Shown: piece by piece, positions 1-5,010 of the stretch
How positions within the stretch are numbered: position 1 is the first letter of the stretch
Layout: the number at the start of each line of letters is the position of its first letter
NCBI GenBank assembly: GCA_036566745.1
Contig: DATCVR010000392.1
Location: 1-5,010 of the forward strand
Source of the DNA: DATCVR01 sp036566745
GTDB lineage: Bacteria > Actinomycetota > Actinomycetes > Jiangellales > Jiangellaceae
Direction of reading: 5' to 3'
Length of the DNA stretch: 5,010 nucleotides
Notes under the pieces: generated by a model
Database searches by the model: none
Seen by the model: only the letters and a program-made list of their open reading frames with translations
What the model was told of the DNA's origin: nothing
Program-made: the position numbers and the translations under genes

Positions 1-534
1 CTCCGCCGACGTCACCACCAGCGCGCTCTCCCTCCGCGACGACCTCCGATCGGCCGGCACCACCGCGGAGGTGATCGTCGTGCCTGCGCCGCAGTACGGC
101 GACGCACGCGACGACGATCTCGCCGTGCGGATCGCCGCGGCGCCGTCGAGCCGGCCCTCGTGTGGGCGGAGCCGCAGCCACGCGTACGGCCCGCCCGGGG
201 AATCGGCGTGGGGCGCGGTCGTGGTCGTGGCGGGGCCGCGGACGGTGCCCCGGACGGCAGTGTCGGCGGTGGTGGTGTCGTCGAGGTCGAGGTCGAGGTC
301 GGCGACCGGCGCACCCTCGGCGTCGGCGATGACCAGCTGCCTGGCCTGCCGAGCCTGGGCCGCCTGATCGGCCGAGACGGTGAGGTCGAGTGTGGGCGCG
401 AGCACGCCGAGCAGCGAGAGCCGCACCTCGGCGAGCGCGACCGGGTCCGGGGTGACGACCGGCGGCGTCGGCCGGATCGGCGGGCTCGACCGGGCTGGTC
501 GGCTCGGCTGCGCCGGTGGGGTCGGAGGCGTCAC
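1..534 (-). CDS. ATP-sulfurylase-like protein, N-terminal part (runs off left edge; coding integrity doubtful below about 160)
   Basis: Start is GTG at 534-532, inside the GTGA quartet that also holds the stop of the upstream SDR gene, so translation is probably coupled. The frame stays open to position 1 (178 codons). After a proline-rich leader (about residues 2-25) the protein reads EVRLSLLGVLAP, then LTVSADQAAQA, then LVIADAEGAPVADL, then GPYAWLRLRP near residue 120. This order resembles the N-terminal PUA-like domain of ATP sulfurylases, including actinobacterial versions fused to APS kinase; the match is from memory of the family, not a search. A repeat-encoded DLDLDLD stretch lies near residues 78-84. 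The catalytic HxGH region is not seen. Below about position 160 the frame becomes Arg/Ser/Thr-rich and looks like antisense, while the plus strand looks coding. The gene may therefore be interrupted by an inversion, or the sequence may be chimeric. The 5' portion as coding is fairly sure; the family assignment is tentative. Confidence 0.5.
   Translation of the reverse strand, partial: MTPPTPPAQPSRPARSSPPIRPTPPVVTPDPVALAEVRLSLLGVLAPTLDLTVSADQAAQARQARQLVIADAEGAPVADLDLDLDDTTTADTAVRGTVRGPATTTTAPHADSPGGPYAWLRLRPHEGRLDGAAAIRTARSSSRASPYCGAGTTITSAVVPADRRSSRRESALVVTSAE
2..147 (+). other. Plus-strand coding-like fragment, possibly an inverted piece of the same ATP-sulfurylase-like gene
   Basis: Read from position 2, the plus strand gives a protein-like stretch of about 48 residues, including DVTTSALSLRDDL, AEVIVVPAPQYGD and ARDDDLAVRIAAA. 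Third positions are over 90% G/C, and Asp, Val and Ala are well represented. It has no start in the window. Past about position 147 the same frame turns into an Arg/Ser-rich sequence that is the shadow of the minus-strand gene, and it only stops at 365-367. The segment VIVVPAP followed by RDDDLAVRIAAA resembles the ATP-sulfurylase region where a hydrophobic strand and proline precede a helix that leads to YGATH. It would thus come from later in the protein encoded on the opposite strand at 160-534. An unrelated gene truncated by a rearrangement is also possible. Confidence 0.35.
281..302. repeat. Short tandem hexamer repeat, about three and a half copies
   Basis: The hexamer TCGAGG is repeated in tandem. 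On the minus strand it encodes alternating Asp-Leu (DLDLDLD) inside the ATP-sulfurylase-like ORF. It keeps frame and is a likely site for slippage that changes length by two residues. Confidence 0.6.
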
Positions 535-1193
535 CGGGCGTCGGTGAGGGCGGCGATCGCCTGCGGGATCGGGACGTCGCCTCCGACGAGTTCGAGGACC
601 TGCCGGGCGGTGTGCGGCTCGTCGAGCAGCCCGACGAGCACCGCGGCGACGTCGTCGCGGGGTATTCGGCCGCGGCCTGTGGACGGAGCCAGCCGGACGC
701 GGCCGGTGCCGGAGTCGTTCGTCAGGCTGCCGGGCCGCAGGATCGTCCAGTCGAGATCGCGGCCGCGAAGGTCGTCCTCGCTGGCGGTCTTGGCCCGCAG
801 GTAGGCGGCGAACACCTCGTCGGTGCCCGGTCGCGGCTCGGCGCCGGCGCCCATCGAGGAGACCAGCAGGTAGCGGCGGACGCCGGCCTGTTCTGCGGCG
901 TCGGCGACGAGCGCCGCGGCGGCGCGGTCGACGGTGTCCTTGCGGGCCACGCCACTGCCCGGGCCGGCGCCGGCCGCGAAGACCACCGCGTCAGCGCCGT
1001 CGAGTTCGGCGGCGACCTCGTCGGCGCCGGCGCGTTCGAGGTCGATCACCACGGCGGAGGCGCCTGCGTCGGCGAGGTCGGGCGCGTGGTCGGGGTTGCG
1101 GATCAGCCCGACCGCGTCGTCACCCCGGATCGTGAGCAGGCGTTCGAGACGCAGCGCGATCTGACCATGGCCCCCGGCGATGACGACTCGCAT
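531..1193 (-). CDS. Atypical short-chain dehydrogenase/reductase (NAD(P)-binding oxidoreductase)
   Basis: The 220-residue protein is a full-length single-domain Rossmann protein of the NAD(P)H-binding, YwnB-like atypical SDR type. The nucleotide loop is GGHGQIA (residues 7-13), a GxxGxxA form of the glycine motif. It follows the first strand MRVVIAGG. An FAAGAGPGSG segment (72-81) resembles the loop after beta-4. SSM (112-114) and Y131-LRA-K135 occupy the places of the SDR catalytic Ser and YxxxK. DWTILRPG follows, as is usual in this group. The substrate cannot be read; relatives include NAD(P)H-dependent reductases and non-catalytic nucleotide sensors. The ATG at 1193-1191 gives the natural N-terminus directly before the first strand. 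No Shine-Dalgarno sequence is evident, but a TAGAGT -10 sits 6 bases upstream, suggesting a leaderless mRNA. The stop overlaps the GTG of the next gene, so the two form an operon. Confidence 0.9.
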   Translation of the reverse strand: MRVVIAGGHGQIALRLERLLTIRGDDAVGLIRNPDHAPDLADAGASAVVIDLERAGADEVAAELDGADAVVFAAGAGPGSGVARKDTVDRAAAALVADAAEQAGVRRYLLVSSMGAGAEPRPGTDEVFAAYLRAKTASEDDLRGRDLDWTILRPGSLTNDSGTGRVRLAPSTGRGRIPRDDVAAVLVGLLDEPHTARQVLELVGGDVPIPQAIAALTDAR

Positions 1194-1199
1194 GGTCCG

Positions 1200-1228
1200 A
1201 CTCTAGGCGCTGCGCGAGGCCCCGTCCG
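1200..1228 (-). promoter_or_regulatory. Candidate leaderless promoter of the SDR gene
   Basis: On the minus strand TAGAGT (1205-1200) fits the actinobacterial -10 TANNNT. Six bases separate it from the ATG at 1193, the spacing expected when transcription starts at or next to the A of the start codon. CGGACG at 1228-1223 lies 17 bases further up and matches the GAC core of a -35 element. No ribosome binding site is present, which agrees with a leaderless transcript. Confidence 0.45.
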
Positions 1229-1260
1229 CGATGCGCCCACGCCTCACCGCGCTGCGCCCC

Positions 1261-1288
1261 GGAATGATCACGTCCACGTGATCATTCC
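1261..1288. promoter_or_regulatory. Perfect 28-bp palindrome (13-bp arms, 2-bp centre), probable operator
   Basis: The left arm GGAATGATCACGT (1261-1273) is perfectly repeated in inverse at 1276-1288, around the centre CC. The arms are unusually AT-rich for this genome. It lies 67 bases upstream of the SDR start and about 32 bases above the candidate -35 box. A two-base centre is poor for an RNA hairpin and there is no T-run, so a binding site for a dimeric regulator is more likely than a terminator. The regulator is unknown. Confidence 0.6.
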
Positions 1289-1309
1289 CTGCATCGCCAG
1301 GCATGCAGG
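1288..1309. repeat. Inverted repeat, 7-bp arms with 8-base loop
   Basis: CCTGCAT at 1288-1294 is mirrored by ATGCAGG at 1303-1309. It directly abuts the larger palindrome, sharing one base. It could be part of the same regulatory region or the outer hairpin of a bidirectional termination region after the VOC gene. No T-tract is present. Confidence 0.4.
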
Positions 1310-1322
1310 CCTCGTGATGCGG

Positions 1323-1344
1323 GCGGACGCCTGGTGGTGTCCGC
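1323..1344 (-). terminator. Candidate terminator hairpin after the VOC gene
   Basis: The sequence can fold into a 9-bp stem with a 4-base loop, with arms GCGGACGCC (1323-1331) and GGTGTCCGC (1336-1344) on the plus strand. One pair is G:T on the plus strand and A·C on the minus strand. It lies 22 bases past the VOC stop on the minus strand. There is no U-tract, as is often the case for actinobacterial hairpin terminators, so this remains a proposal. Confidence 0.35.
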
Positions 1345-1366
1345 GAGGCTGTTCAGCGATGACAGC

Positions 1367-1813
1367 CTACGGAGCCGAAGCGGCGTCGCCGAGAGCTCCC
1401 GGCACGATCGGCTTTCGCTGGGTGAGCCGCCAGTGGTTGCCGAACGGGTCACGGAAGGCCGCGTCGATCCCGTAGAAGCGCTCCTCCGGCTCCTCGATGA
1501 ACTCGACGCCCTTCGCCTTCAGGGAGCGATACGTCGCCCGGCAGTCGTCCGTGGCGAGCGCCCCGGGACCGAGGTAGCCGGTGGCGATCAGGGACTGGAT
1601 CTGCGCGGCCACCGCACCCTCGACCGCCGGCGGCCCTGGCACGACCAGCATCAGCGGGACCTCGGGCTGTTCCGGCGCGTTGACGGTCAGCCAGTGGAAA
1701 CCGTCGTGGACCATGTCGACGCCGACCTCGAGCCCCAGCTTTCCGACGTAGAACTCACGCGCCTCCTCCATGTCCAGGACGTACACGCACACCAGGCCGA
1801 CACCGGTGATCAT
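1367..1813 (-). CDS. VOC family protein (glyoxalase / bleomycin-resistance / dioxygenase fold)
   Basis: The 148-residue protein has the usual length for a two-module VOC protein. The first module opens with ITGVGLVCVYVLDMEEAREFY (residues 2-22) and continues LGLEV to HWLTVNAP (H40). The second ends with the signature AAFRDPFGNHWRLTQ, preceded by LKAKGVEFIEEPEE. The conserved DPFGN and the paired beta-alpha-beta-beta-beta layout identify the superfamily; the metal ligands and substrate cannot be fixed from sequence alone. Members include glyoxalase I, extradiol dioxygenases and antibiotic-binding proteins. The ATG at 1813 was chosen over an in-frame ATG at 1903 because GAGGAGG lies 6 bases upstream and because the first strand begins right after it. 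Proteins of this kind often sit beside small AraC-type regulators in actinobacteria, as one does here two genes upstream. Confidence 0.9.
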   Translation of the reverse strand: MITGVGLVCVYVLDMEEAREFYVGKLGLEVGVDMVHDGFHWLTVNAPEQPEVPLMLVVPGPPAVEGAVAAQIQSLIATGYLGPGALATDDCRATYRSLKAKGVEFIEEPEERFYGIDAAFRDPFGNHWRLTQRKPIVPGALGDAASAP

Positions 1814-1828
1814 GGGAGTCCTCCTCGT
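1814..1828 (-). promoter_or_regulatory. Strong ribosome binding site deciding the VOC start
   Basis: On the minus strand GAGGAGG is followed by six bases (ACTCCC) and then ATG at 1813. This near-consensus Shine-Dalgarno sequence rules in favour of the short form of the VOC protein over a 30-residue longer one. Confidence 0.8.
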
Positions 1829-1890
1829 CAGCTGGGACGTCGTACCGACAGCCTCGGCACGGACGCCGGGACGGTTCGGTGGGCCGGAAC

Positions 1891-1911
1891 GCCGGGCGAT
1901 CAAGCCCCGGC
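1891..1911 (-). terminator. Weak candidate hairpin after the hydrolase gene
   Basis: GCCGGG (1891-1896) pairs with CCCGGC (1906-1911) around a 9-base loop, 27 bases past the hydrolase stop. No T-run follows, and such GC hairpins arise easily at this base composition. The rest of the 125-bp gap between the hydrolase and VOC genes shows no convincing promoter. Confidence 0.2.
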
Positions 1912-1938
1912 GCCGGCCGATCCGCCCTGCCGGGCCGA

Positions 1939-2718
1939 TCAGCCCCGGCCCGCGAAGCCGACCACGACCGGCGTGATCGCATCCGGACTCACGTTGTGGT
2001 CCTGCCCGTCGAGGATGTCATGACGCCCTCCGGGGATGGCGCCGGCGACCCGCTCGGCCGCGACCCGCATGAACTCCGGGCTCTCCGAGCCGGCCAGCAC
2101 CAGGGTAGGTGCGGTGACGCCGGCGAGCCGGCCGGTGGGGACGGTGGTGTCGCCGAGCACGGCGGCGTCGTACGCGAGGGTCGGCGCCAAGCTCTCGCCC
2201 AGGGGCCAGTACGGCGAGTGCCGCATGCCGGCGATCATCTCCGCCGGGATGCCGACCTGGGTCATGAACAGCGCCAGCGCGTCACCCCTGCGGTCGGCTG
2301 CGAGCAGCGCGGCGAGCTCGTCGGAGTACTCCTTGGCCCGCCGCGGGCCGTCCGGATCGGTGCTGAACGGCGGCTCCCACAGGATCAGCGAGTCGATCGG
2401 GAGGCCCTGCGCGGCGGCCTCGGCGGCCAGCGCCGCACCGGAGGAGAAGCCGAGCACGGTGGCCGACCCGCCAGCCGCGGCCAGCATGATGTCGAGGTCC
2501 TCGATCTCGCGCTCGACCGCGAACGGCAACGTGTCGTCGCTGTCGCCGCGGCCCCGGCGGTCGTAGTTGAGGACCGTGAAGTGTGGGGCGAGCGCCTCGG
2601 CGATCGGGGCGGAGATCGACCGATCGCACGAGGCGCCCGCCACGAGCACGATCGGCGCGCCCTCGCCCAATTGGTCGAACGCGATGCTGGTGCCGTCCTT
2701 GGACGTGACCGTCTCCAT
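1939..2718 (-). CDS. Alpha/beta-fold hydrolase
   Basis: The 259-residue protein is a complete single-domain alpha/beta hydrolase. It begins with SKDGTSIAFDQLGEGAPIV and an oxyanion-side segment VAGASCDRS. NYDRRGRGDS (51-60) is the classic strand-turn before the nucleophile elbow. The elbow is GFSSG (90-94) with Ser92 as nucleophile, and the catalytic His is probably H241 in DGQDHNV. The usual acid after the sixth strand is not a clear Asp: the sequence is LVLAGSESPEF (206-216), so Glu212 or a residue elsewhere may serve. VEREIEDL and LWEPPF are typical of a common actinobacterial subgroup of unknown substrate. No signal peptide is seen, so it is cytoplasmic. The start at 2718 is preferred to the ATG at 2745 because GGGAGG lies about 8 bases upstream and the longer form would contain this site. 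It lies between the AraC-type gene and the VOC gene, same strand. Confidence 0.92.
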   Translation of the reverse strand: METVTSKDGTSIAFDQLGEGAPIVLVAGASCDRSISAPIAEALAPHFTVLNYDRRGRGDSDDTLPFAVEREIEDLDIMLAAAGGSATVLGFSSGAALAAEAAAQGLPIDSLILWEPPFSTDPDGPRRAKEYSDELAALLAADRRGDALALFMTQVGIPAEMIAGMRHSPYWPLGESLAPTLAYDAAVLGDTTVPTGRLAGVTAPTLVLAGSESPEFMRVAAERVAGAIPGGRHDILDGQDHNVSPDAITPVVVGFAGRG

Positions 2719-2768
2719 CGAGGATCCCTCCCGAGTCGTGCGCACCGTCGGCGCGGCCGCTGCTCACG

Positions 2769-2790
2769 ACGATAGGGACACTGCCCCGAG
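2769..2790 (-). promoter_or_regulatory. Candidate -10 element for the hydrolase gene
   Basis: TATCGT at 2774-2769 on the minus strand fits TANNNT and would start an mRNA with a leader of roughly 40-45 bases carrying the Shine-Dalgarno site. The -35 side is poor: only a GAC core about 15-16 bases upstream. It would let the hydrolase be transcribed separately from the AraC-type gene. Confidence 0.3.
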
Positions 2791-2840
2791 GTCGGCTTCT
2801 CGAAAACTGCCCAGTCCCCGAATCGTCCGGACCAGCCGGA

Positions 2841-3260
2841 TCAGCCGAGCGGGCGGGTCCACATCCGGACGTAGCACCCCGGCAGCCTCGCCAGGTCGCC
2901 GGGACGTTCGGCGTCACGGTAGGCGCTCGGGGTCTCGCCCACGAAACGCTTGAACTGCGTGCTGAACGAGCCGAGGCTGGTGAAGCCGACCGCCAGGCAG
3001 ACGTCAGTGACCGACAGCTCCCGCGCCCGCAGCAGGGCCTTGGCGCGCTCCATCCGCCGGCTCATCAGGTACTGGTGGGGGGTCTCGCCGAAGGCCGCCG
3101 TGAAGCTCCGGCTGAAGTAGGCAGGCGACACGCCCGCGCTGCGGGCCAGGGCGTCGACGTCGAGTTGTTCGGCGTAGGCACGGTCGATCAGGTCGCGGAC
3201 CCTCAGCAGGTGACGCGAGAGCGGGAACGCCGGGCGCTTCACAGCTCGATCCTGGCTCAT
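2841..3260 (-). CDS. Short AraC-family transcriptional regulator (DNA-binding domain only)
   Basis: The 139-residue protein is nearly all AraC/XylS DNA-binding domain. The first helix-turn-helix spans about 33-58 (LDVDALARSAGVSPAYFSR), joined by a linker helix with RRMERAKALL. The second spans about 82-115 and carries the family signature VGFTSLGSFSTQFKRFVGETP. A C-terminal tail ends in CYVRMWTRPLG. The usual cupin-like ligand-binding domain of about 150 residues is absent, so a signal, if any, must act through the short N-terminus or tail. This resembles the SoxS/MarA size class, although a similar free-standing type is common in actinobacteria beside VOC proteins. ATG at 3260 was chosen because it precedes the folded region; an in-frame ATG at 3365 would add an Arg/Pro-rich stretch overlapping tdh. 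No strong ribosome site is visible. It is divergent from tdh and upstream of the hydrolase and VOC genes, all plausible targets. Confidence 0.88.
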   Translation of the reverse strand: MSQDRAVKRPAFPLSRHLLRVRDLIDRAYAEQLDVDALARSAGVSPAYFSRSFTAAFGETPHQYLMSRRMERAKALLRARELSVTDVCLAVGFTSLGSFSTQFKRFVGETPSAYRDAERPGDLARLPGCYVRMWTRPLG

Positions 3261-3355
3261 GCCGCCCGAGTCGTCACGTGGTGTGGGTGGCGGCGCTTTC
3301 GGTCGCCGGCCTGGGATACGCTCGGCTCGCCTTCGACGACGAGGGAGTCGCTGAC
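3261..3355. promoter_or_regulatory. Divergent intergenic region between the AraC-type gene and tdh
   Basis: These 95 bases must hold the promoters of both genes. For tdh, TACGCT (3317-3322) fits TANNNT and would give a leader of about 27 bases; no good -35 is seen. The tdh ribosome site GAGGGAG (3341-3347) lies 8 bases before the GTG. The palindromic hexamer CACGTG is at 3275-3280. I found no clear promoter for the AraC-type gene and no long inverted repeat. Confidence 0.4.
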
Positions 3356-4396
3356 GTGAAAGCACTGGTCAAGACCGGTCCGGAGCCGGGCATCGAGCTG
3401 GCGGAGGTTCCCGATCCCAGCGTGGGGGCGGGCGAGGCGCTCGTCCGCGTCCTGCGCACCGGGATCTGCGGCACCGACCTCCACATCGCCAACTGGGACG
3501 CCTGGGCGCAGGCCCACGTCGCCACGCCGCTGGTCGTGGGCCACGAGTTCGTGGGCGAGGTCGTCGAGGTCGCCCCGGGCAGCCGCACGGTGCGCGTGGG
3601 CGACATCGTCAGCGGCGAGGGCCACATCGTGTGCGAGCGCTGCCGCAACTGCCGGGCCGGCCGGCGTCACTTGTGCCCCAACACCGAGGGCATCGGCGTC
3701 CAACGCGACGGCGCGTTCGCCGAGTACATCGCCATGCCGGCGGGCAACCTGTGGCGGCACCCGGACGACATCGACCTCGACGCCGCTGCCATCTTCGACC
3801 CGTTCGGCAACGCCGTCCACACCGCGCTGCAGTTCCCGGTCCACGGCGAGGACGTTCTGGTCACCGGGGCCGGGCCGATCGGCATCATGGCCGCGATGGT
3901 GGCCAGGCACGCCGGTGCCCGCAACGTCGTCATCACCGACGTCAACCCCTACCGCCTCGAGCTGGCCCGCAAGCTCGAGGCAGGCGTGACGGTCGACGTC
4001 GCCACCACCGACCTGCTCAGCCTGCGCGAACAGCTCGGCATGACCGAGGGCTTCGACGTCGGCATGGAGATGTCCGGCAACCCGCAGGCGCTGCACTCGA
4101 TGATCACGGGCATGGCCAACGGCGGGCGGATCGCCATGCTCGGGCTGCCGTCGGAGGAGATCGCGGTCGACTGGTCCAGCATCGTGCTGCGGATGCTGAC
4201 CATCCAGGGCATCTACGGCCGTCAGATGTTCGACACCTGGTACCAGGCATCGGTGCTGGTGGCGGCCGGCGTCGACATCTCGCGCGTGGTCACCCACCGG
4301 TATCCGTGGACCAAGCACGCCGACGCGTTCGCCACGGCTGCCGGAGGCCACAGCGGCAAGGTCATCATCGACTGGACGACGGACCAGGGGGAGTAG
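3356..4396 (+). CDS. tdh: L-threonine 3-dehydrogenase (EC 1.1.1.103)
   Basis: The enzyme oxidises L-threonine with NAD+ to 2-amino-3-ketobutyrate in the cytoplasm. The 346-residue protein is a zinc medium-chain dehydrogenase, close in length to the E. coli enzyme (341). Catalytic-zinc residues are Cys38 in TGICGTDLH and His63-Glu64 in VGHEF. Structural-zinc cysteines are Cys93, Cys96, Cys99 and Cys107. The Rossmann loop is GAGPIG (171-176), and Asp195 in TDVNPYR is the acidic residue that favours NAD+ over NADP+. DPFGNAVHTAL (148-158) and IYGRQMFDTWY are characteristic of threonine dehydrogenases rather than other alcohol dehydrogenases. GTG at 3356 was chosen because GAGGGAG lies 8 bases upstream and because it places all zinc ligands at the family positions; an in-frame ATG at 3278 has no such support. 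The gene is followed 4 bases later by kbl and runs divergently from the AraC-type regulator. Confidence 0.97.
   Translation: MKALVKTGPEPGIELAEVPDPSVGAGEALVRVLRTGICGTDLHIANWDAWAQAHVATPLVVGHEFVGEVVEVAPGSRTVRVGDIVSGEGHIVCERCRNCRAGRRHLCPNTEGIGVQRDGAFAEYIAMPAGNLWRHPDDIDLDAAAIFDPFGNAVHTALQFPVHGEDVLVTGAGPIGIMAAMVARHAGARNVVITDVNPYRLELARKLEAGVTVDVATTDLLSLREQLGMTEGFDVGMEMSGNPQALHSMITGMANGGRIAMLGLPSEEIAVDWSSIVLRMLTIQGIYGRQMFDTWYQASVLVAAGVDISRVVTHRYPWTKHADAFATAAGGHSGKVIIDWTTDQGE
4387..4393 (+). promoter_or_regulatory. kbl ribosome binding site inside the end of tdh
   Basis: GGGGGAG ends immediately before the tdh stop TAG and lies 7 bases upstream of the kbl GTG at 4401. This supports GTG 4401 over the in-frame ATG at 4413 and indicates coupled translation of the two genes. 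Confidence 0.7.
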
Positions 4397-4400
4397 AGCC

Positions 4401-5010
<610 letters not shown>

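Noticed and set aside
1261..1288. The palindrome as an intrinsic terminator
   Set aside because: A 2-base centre cannot form a normal RNA loop without opening inner pairs, and no T-run follows on either strand.
516..1475. A 319-codon plus-strand open frame over the SDR gene
   Set aside because: It is antisense to the clear SDR protein and runs on into the intergenic region and the VOC gene; Gly/Arg/Val-rich composition without motifs.
1814..1938. A promoter for the VOC gene in the gap after the hydrolase
   Set aside because: The best candidate (TACGAC on the minus strand) lacks the final T of TANNNT and has no -35 at a suitable distance.
1879..2775. A 298-codon plus-strand open frame over the hydrolase gene
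   Set aside because: It is the shadow of the alpha/beta hydrolase; the opposite strand has the GFSSG elbow and a good ribosome site.
2826..2840. Inverted repeat TCCGG-ACCAG-CCGGA just after the AraC-type stop, as a terminator
   Set aside because: The stem is only 5 bp with no T-run, and is expected by chance at this GC content.
3257..4351. A 364-codon open frame on the minus strand opposite tdh
   Set aside because: Its translation is dominated by Gly, Asp, His, Arg and Val with no domain motif, the usual shadow of a high-GC gene. The tdh frame is certain from its zinc ligands and Rossmann motif.

Overview
The base composition is very GC-rich, third codon positions are almost all G or C, and GTG starts and TANNNT-type -10 elements occur. 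This points to a high-GC actinomycete (Actinomycetota). No species can be named from the sequence. The window is ordinary chromosomal sequence with no mobile element, CRISPR array, tRNA or rRNA that I can support.

Layout. (1) Positions 1-534, minus strand: the 5' part of a gene that runs off the left edge. Its N-terminus resembles the N-terminal domain of ATP-sulfurylase-like proteins. Its start overlaps the stop of the next gene by a GTGA quartet. The coding signal switches strand near 145-160, which suggests a local inversion or an assembly chimera. (2) 531-1193, minus: an atypical SDR / NAD(P)-binding oxidoreductase with a candidate leaderless promoter. (3) 1194-1366: an intergenic region with three successive inverted repeats, including a perfect 13+2+13 palindrome. 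(4) 1367-1813, minus: a VOC-fold (glyoxalase/dioxygenase-like) protein. (5) 1939-2718, minus: an alpha/beta hydrolase. (6) 2841-3260, minus: a short AraC-type regulator made almost only of the DNA-binding domain. (7) 3261-3355: a divergent promoter region. (8) 3356-4396, plus: L-threonine 3-dehydrogenase (tdh). (9) 4401-5010, plus: glycine C-acetyltransferase (kbl), cut by the right edge.

How the genes work together. Tdh and Kbl form the two-step threonine degradation route: threonine to 2-amino-3-ketobutyrate, then to glycine plus acetyl-CoA. They are 4 bp apart, so the labile intermediate can be passed directly between enzymes. The AraC-type gene is divergent from tdh across 95 bp and lies upstream of the hydrolase and VOC genes, so it could regulate either side. 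The hydrolase and VOC genes have good ribosome binding sites and about 125-bp gaps; whether all three minus-strand genes share a transcript is unresolved. The SDR and the ATP-sulfurylase-like gene are very likely co-transcribed and translationally coupled.

I did not find a clearly new biological system. The items most worth checking are the strand switch at the left end and the palindrome upstream of the SDR gene.
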